A stretch of DNA of 31,342 nt, from assembly GCA_035547155.1 (NCBI GenBank), contig DASZVJ010000239.1, positions 1 through 31,342 on the forward strand, given 5' to 3'. A program made the translations under genes and the position numbers. This DNA is from CAZNMF01 sp035547155 (lineage in GTDB: Bacteria > Acidobacteriota > Vicinamibacteria > Vicinamibacterales > SCN-69-37). Of the stretch, positions 28,476 to 31,342 are shown piece by piece. Below the pieces are notes generated by a model, which saw nothing but the letters and a program-made list of their open reading frames with translations, did no database searches and was not told where the DNA came from. Numbering within the stretch: position 1 is the stretch's first letter; every line of letters begins with the position of its first letter.

Positions 28476-29510
28476 ATGACTCGATCGATGAGATACGCGC
28501 TCGCGGCGCTGATGACGGTCGCGCTCAGCGCATGCGGAGCGCAGCAATCCTCCTCCAGTGGTAGCGCCACGGCGCCGAGTGTCGTGACGGACGGCAGCGC
28601 GAGCGGCGGGCCCGCGCTCGCCTATGTGGGCCGCTGGGCGTCGCAGACGTCTTCGACGACGGTCGCGAAGCTCTCGAGCTGCAGCAACTTTCAGTGGAAC
28701 GTGACATCGCAGACGGCCAACACGATCACCGGTCAGTTCTCGGCCGTCTGTCTCGGCATGTATCAGGTGACCGGCACGGCGTCCGGCACGCTCGATGGCG
28801 GCGTCGCGCACATCGTCTTGAACGGGAGCACCACGCTGCCGACCGTCGGCGTGTGCCCGGTGACGCTCACGGCCGACGGCACGCTCGACGGCGATCTCAT
28901 CCGCCTGCCGTACAACGCGCAGACCTGCCTCGGCAATTACTCGGGCACCGAGACGCTCCGCAAGAGCCAGCTCCTGCCGCAGCCGAGCCCCGATCCTGCG
29001 CCGGAGCCTCCGCCCCCGCCACCCCCGCCGCCTCCGCCACCGCCGTCAGGCCCGGCGTCGGCTGACGAGATCGATCTGAGCCAGGTGACGTTCGTGCTCG
29101 GCCCGTCGAACGTCGGCGCCTGGCCGCAGACTTCGACGATGACGGGCACGCGGGCCATTCCGCACGAGCTGTGCACGTACCACACGAAGCTCGGCCAGTG
29201 GCCGTCGACGCTGTTCTTCGACACCGATGCGCTCGTCGAGGGCAACCAGTGGGTGTTCGCGAACATCGGCGGACGCTGGTACGGCGGCGCCGGCGAATGG
29301 CAGCGGCCGGGCCAGGCCTGCAAGGACGTCACCGCCGAGTCGATCGGCGCGGACGCGTTCTACAACCCGAACATGGAGCCGCTGCGGTCGTGGGTGCCCA
29401 AGCCCGGCGAGGTCTTCGGCCTGATGGTGACGACGCCCGCCCGCGCCTGGCCGGACATGCGCACACTCGACGAGCGCAGCAACGTCGTGCTCGTGCGCTG
29501 GGGAAGCTAG
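28476..29510 (+). CDS. Lipoprotein with polyproline linker, function unknown
   Basis: A 344-residue protein. A lipoprotein signal ends LSAC (Cys20; MTRSMRYALAALMTVALSAC). Residues 48-165 form a beta-rich, Thr/Gly-rich domain with five cysteines that could pair (Cys69, 92, 127, 151 and others), of the ITGQFS...GTLDGGVAHIVL type. A Pro-rich linker (168-192) has about 14 prolines in a row. The C-terminal domain (196-344) is Trp-rich with two further Cys (HELCTY, GQACKD) and may bind ligands; I do not recognise it. ATG 28476 is preferred; M5 (28488) is possible. The stop is followed at once by an octamer palindrome array. Confidence 0.75.
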   Translation: MTRSMRYALAALMTVALSACGAQQSSSSGSATAPSVVTDGSASGGPALAYVGRWASQTSSTTVAKLSSCSNFQWNVTSQTANTITGQFSAVCLGMYQVTGTASGTLDGGVAHIVLNGSTTLPTVGVCPVTLTADGTLDGDLIRLPYNAQTCLGNYSGTETLRKSQLLPQPSPDPAPEPPPPPPPPPPPPPSGPASADEIDLSQVTFVLGPSNVGAWPQTSTMTGTRAIPHELCTYHTKLGQWPSTLFFDTDALVEGNQWVFANIGGRWYGGAGEWQRPGQACKDVTAESIGADAFYNPNMEPLRSWVPKPGEVFGLMVTTPARAWPDMRTLDERSNVVLVRWGS

Positions 29511-29512
29511 GA

Positions 29513-29584
29513 CATCGGATCATCGGATCATCGGGACATCGGCGATCCGATGACCCGATGATCCGATAACCCGATGCCCCGATG
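29513..29584. repeat. Nine-octamer palindromic array
   Basis: Four units of CATCGGNN (CATCGGAT, CATCGGAT, CATCGGGA, CATCGGCG) are followed by five of NNCCGATG type (ATCCGATG, ACCCGATG, ATCCGATA, ACCCGATG, CCCCGATG). The second half is the inverted counterpart of the first, so the array can fold into a stem of about 30 bp with few mismatches. It begins 3 nt after the lipoprotein stop and ends 49 nt before the phosphatase start. Confidence 0.85.
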
Positions 29585-29632
29585 TCATGGTCCTGTCACG
29601 TCGTCGATCTACAACCGACGCGTGAGGGACCG

Positions 29633-31291
29633 ATGATCACAGCCCATCAACCATTCGAACGCGCGAGACGCTGGACGTGTGCGACGCTGCTGGCGGCCGT
29701 CGTCGCGAGCGTCGTCGTGTTCGGCGAGCCGGTCGGCACGCCCGGGCCGCGGCTCGTCGTGATGCTCGTCGTCGATCAGATGCGCGGCGATTACGTCGAC
29801 AAGCTTCAGGCGAATTGGACCGGCGGCTTTCGCCGGCTGTTGACCGACGGCGCGTGGTTCCGGCAGGCGGACTATCCGTACGCGCGCACGGTGACGTGCG
29901 CCGGGCATGCGACGGTGAGCACGGGATCGTATCCGGCCGTGCACGGCATGACCGGCAACTCTTGGTGGGATCGCGGGGCCAAGCACACGGTCGCGTGCGC
30001 CGACGATGACGCGTCGACGATCGTCAGCTACGGCTCGCCGCTGACGGGCCGCGGCGAGAGCGCACGCGCGCTGCGGACATCGACGCTCGCCGACGAGCTG
30101 CGCGCGCAGCTCGATCCGGCGGCCAAGGTGGTCACGCTGTCGCTCAAGGCGCGATCGGCGGTGACGCTCGCGGGCCAGCGCGCGGACGCGAGCGTCTGGC
30201 TCGACGATCGCGGATCGTGGGTGACGTCGAGCGCGTACACGGCCGCACCCGTGCCCGCCGTCGCGGCGTTTCTAAAGAGCCATCCCCTCGACGCCGACTT
30301 CCAGCAGACGTGGGATCGCCTGTTGCCGATCGACCGCTACCTGTTCGAGCCGGCAGCGGTGGGCATCGTGCCGAAGGGCGGCATGACCGATCGCTTTCCG
30401 CATCGGCTCGGCGAGACCAGTGGCGAACCGGACACCGTATTCTTCAATCAGTGGCAGAGCAGCCCCAACGCCGACGCGTATCTCGCGGACATGGCCCTCG
30501 CCATCGCGACGCAGCTGCAACTCGGTCGCGCGGGCCACACCGACTTTCTCGGGATCAGCTTTTCGACGCTGGATAAAGTCGGCCACGACTTCGGGCCGCG
30601 CAGTCACGAGATTCAGGATGTGCTGCTGCTGCTCGACCGCACGCTCGATCGTCTGTTCGCCGGTCTCGATCAGCTGGTCGGCAAGGACCAGTACGTTGTC
30701 TCACTCACGGCGGACCACGGCGTCGCGCCCGTGCCGGAATCGGCGCGCATGCTCGGCCTCGACGCCAATCGTCTCAGCCCGCTGACGATCGCCGACGCGA
30801 TCGAGCGTGAGCTCGCGGTGCTCGGGCCCGGGAAGCACGTCGCGAGCGTCGAGAGCGACGATGTGTATCTGACGCCGCGGACGTGGACGCAGGTGAAGGC
30901 GACGCCGGGGCTCGTCGAACGGCTACGCGCGCGGCTGCTCGCCATTCGCGGCGTTGCCGCCGTCTACACGCGTGACGATCTCGCGAACGCGACGTCGGCG
31001 TCCGATCCGATCACGCGCCGCATGGCGGCGAGCTTCCGTCCCGATCGCAGCGGCGATCTGATGGTGCTACTCCAGCCGTACTGGCTGGCGTCCGGCACGG
31101 GCACGAATCACGGCACGCCGTACGGCTACGACACGCGTGTGCCGATCCTGCTCATGGGACCGCACATCACGCCGGGCCAATACCTGCAGCCGGCGTCGCC
31201 GGCCGACATCGCGCCGACGCTGGCGTTTCTCTCGGGCGTGACGCTGCCGAACGCGCAGGGCCGCGTGCTCGCCGAAGCGCTGGCGAAGTGA
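29633..31291 (+). CDS. PafA-like alkaline phosphatase (alkaline phosphatase superfamily)
   Basis: A 552-residue secreted phosphatase. The N-terminal hydrophobic stretch (about 14-31, TCATLLAAVVASVVVFGE) is a signal peptide. Metal and active-site residues of the superfamily are visible: Asp48 (VVDQMRGD), nucleophile Thr88 (ARTVTCAGHAT), Asn109 (MTGNSWWD), Lys172/Arg174 (SLKARSAV), Asp314/His318 (LDKVGHDFGP), Asp361/His362 (TADHG) and a late His (GTNHGTPYGYDT). The Asn plus Lys/Arg set is the phosphomonoesterase signature of PafA, so scavenging of phosphate from monoesters in the periplasm is likely. I use ATG 29633 with GAGGGA nearby; a frame from 29582 starts inside the octamer array. Confidence 0.9.
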   Translation: MITAHQPFERARRWTCATLLAAVVASVVVFGEPVGTPGPRLVVMLVVDQMRGDYVDKLQANWTGGFRRLLTDGAWFRQADYPYARTVTCAGHATVSTGSYPAVHGMTGNSWWDRGAKHTVACADDDASTIVSYGSPLTGRGESARALRTSTLADELRAQLDPAAKVVTLSLKARSAVTLAGQRADASVWLDDRGSWVTSSAYTAAPVPAVAAFLKSHPLDADFQQTWDRLLPIDRYLFEPAAVGIVPKGGMTDRFPHRLGETSGEPDTVFFNQWQSSPNADAYLADMALAIATQLQLGRAGHTDFLGISFSTLDKVGHDFGPRSHEIQDVLLLLDRTLDRLFAGLDQLVGKDQYVVSLTADHGVAPVPESARMLGLDANRLSPLTIADAIERELAVLGPGKHVASVESDDVYLTPRTWTQVKATPGLVERLRARLLAIRGVAAVYTRDDLANATSASDPITRRMAASFRPDRSGDLMVLLQPYWLASGTGTNHGTPYGYDTRVPILLMGPHITPGQYLQPASPADIAPTLAFLSGVTLPNAQGRVLAEALAK

Positions 31292-31294
31292 GCG

Positions 31295-31342
31295 TCACTT
31301 CCAGGCGGCCATCGCCGCGCGCAGCCGTTCGGGCGTCCACGC
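31295..31342 (-). CDS. C-terminal end of an unidentified protein (runs in from right edge)
   Basis: On the minus strand the last 15 codons read AWTPERLRAAMAAWK and stop at TGA (31297-31295), 3 nt from the phosphatase stop. Composition fits a real helical C-terminus, but the segment is too short to identify. Confidence 0.4.
   Translation of the reverse strand, partial: AWTPERLRAAMAAWK

Overview
The window is about 31.3 kb of GC-rich bacterial chromosome with dense coding on both strands. No rRNA, tRNA, CRISPR array, transposase or phage gene was seen. The gene set suggests an acidobacterium, probably of the Vicinamibacteria type. The signs are a PadR regulator translationally coupled to a large ADOP-type MacB/FtsX permease, a J-domain/PilZ fusion, a DUF5658-like membrane protein, many secreted carbohydrate and phosphate enzymes, and many short intergenic repeats. 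The taxonomic call is inference from gene content; there is no marker gene here.

Layout. 1-7.0 kb: tail of an unidentified gene; a Tat-exported sugar isomerase/epimerase-like protein (minus); an ABC-2 exporter pair (plus) whose permease carries a long Pro/Ala/Ser/Thr linker and an extra C-terminal domain; then padR and the ADOP permease (minus, ATGA overlap). 7.1-7.8 kb: a vapBC toxin-antitoxin pair with a perfect inverted repeat over the antitoxin start. 7.8-19.9 kb: a 12-kb run of ten minus-strand genes. In transcription order these are an L-fuconolactonase-like amidohydrolase, a sugar ABC importer (binding lipoprotein, double ATPase, permease), L-fuconate dehydratase, a GH95 alpha-L-fucosidase, then dapC, dapD, dapE (succinylase branch to diaminopimelate and lysine) and a zinc-ribbon protein. 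Several neighbours overlap by 4 nt, including GH95 with dapC, so a fucose-catabolic module runs directly into a cell-wall/lysine module.

19.9-31.3 kb: a J-domain/zinc-ribbon/PilZ protein; a small DUF5658-like membrane protein; a PIG-V-like GT-C glycosyltransferase; a PfkB sugar kinase (KDG-kinase-like); a NarL-type two-component pair; a secreted beta-propeller protein; a D-2-hydroxyacid dehydrogenase; a lipoprotein with a polyproline linker; a PafA-like alkaline phosphatase; and the last codons of an incoming minus-strand gene.

How the genes may work together: the GH95 enzyme would release L-fucose from glycans outside the cytoplasm, the ABC importer would bring it in, and the lactonase and fuconate dehydratase would carry out two of the oxidative (non-phosphorylated) fucose steps. 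The fucose dehydrogenase and the later 2-keto-3-deoxy-L-fuconate steps are not in the window.

The most unusual structure is in the intergenic DNA. Nearly every gap longer than about 40 nt holds a short-period tandem array (mostly period 7, two of period 8), often joined to a GC-rich hairpin with core GGGCGGCC-ACAAG-GGCCGCCC. Several arrays lie within 25 nt of a start codon, where a ribosome binding site is expected. No gene-free stretch exceeds 300 nt; the longest (28247-28475, 229 nt) holds two hairpin copies and otherwise nothing I can name.
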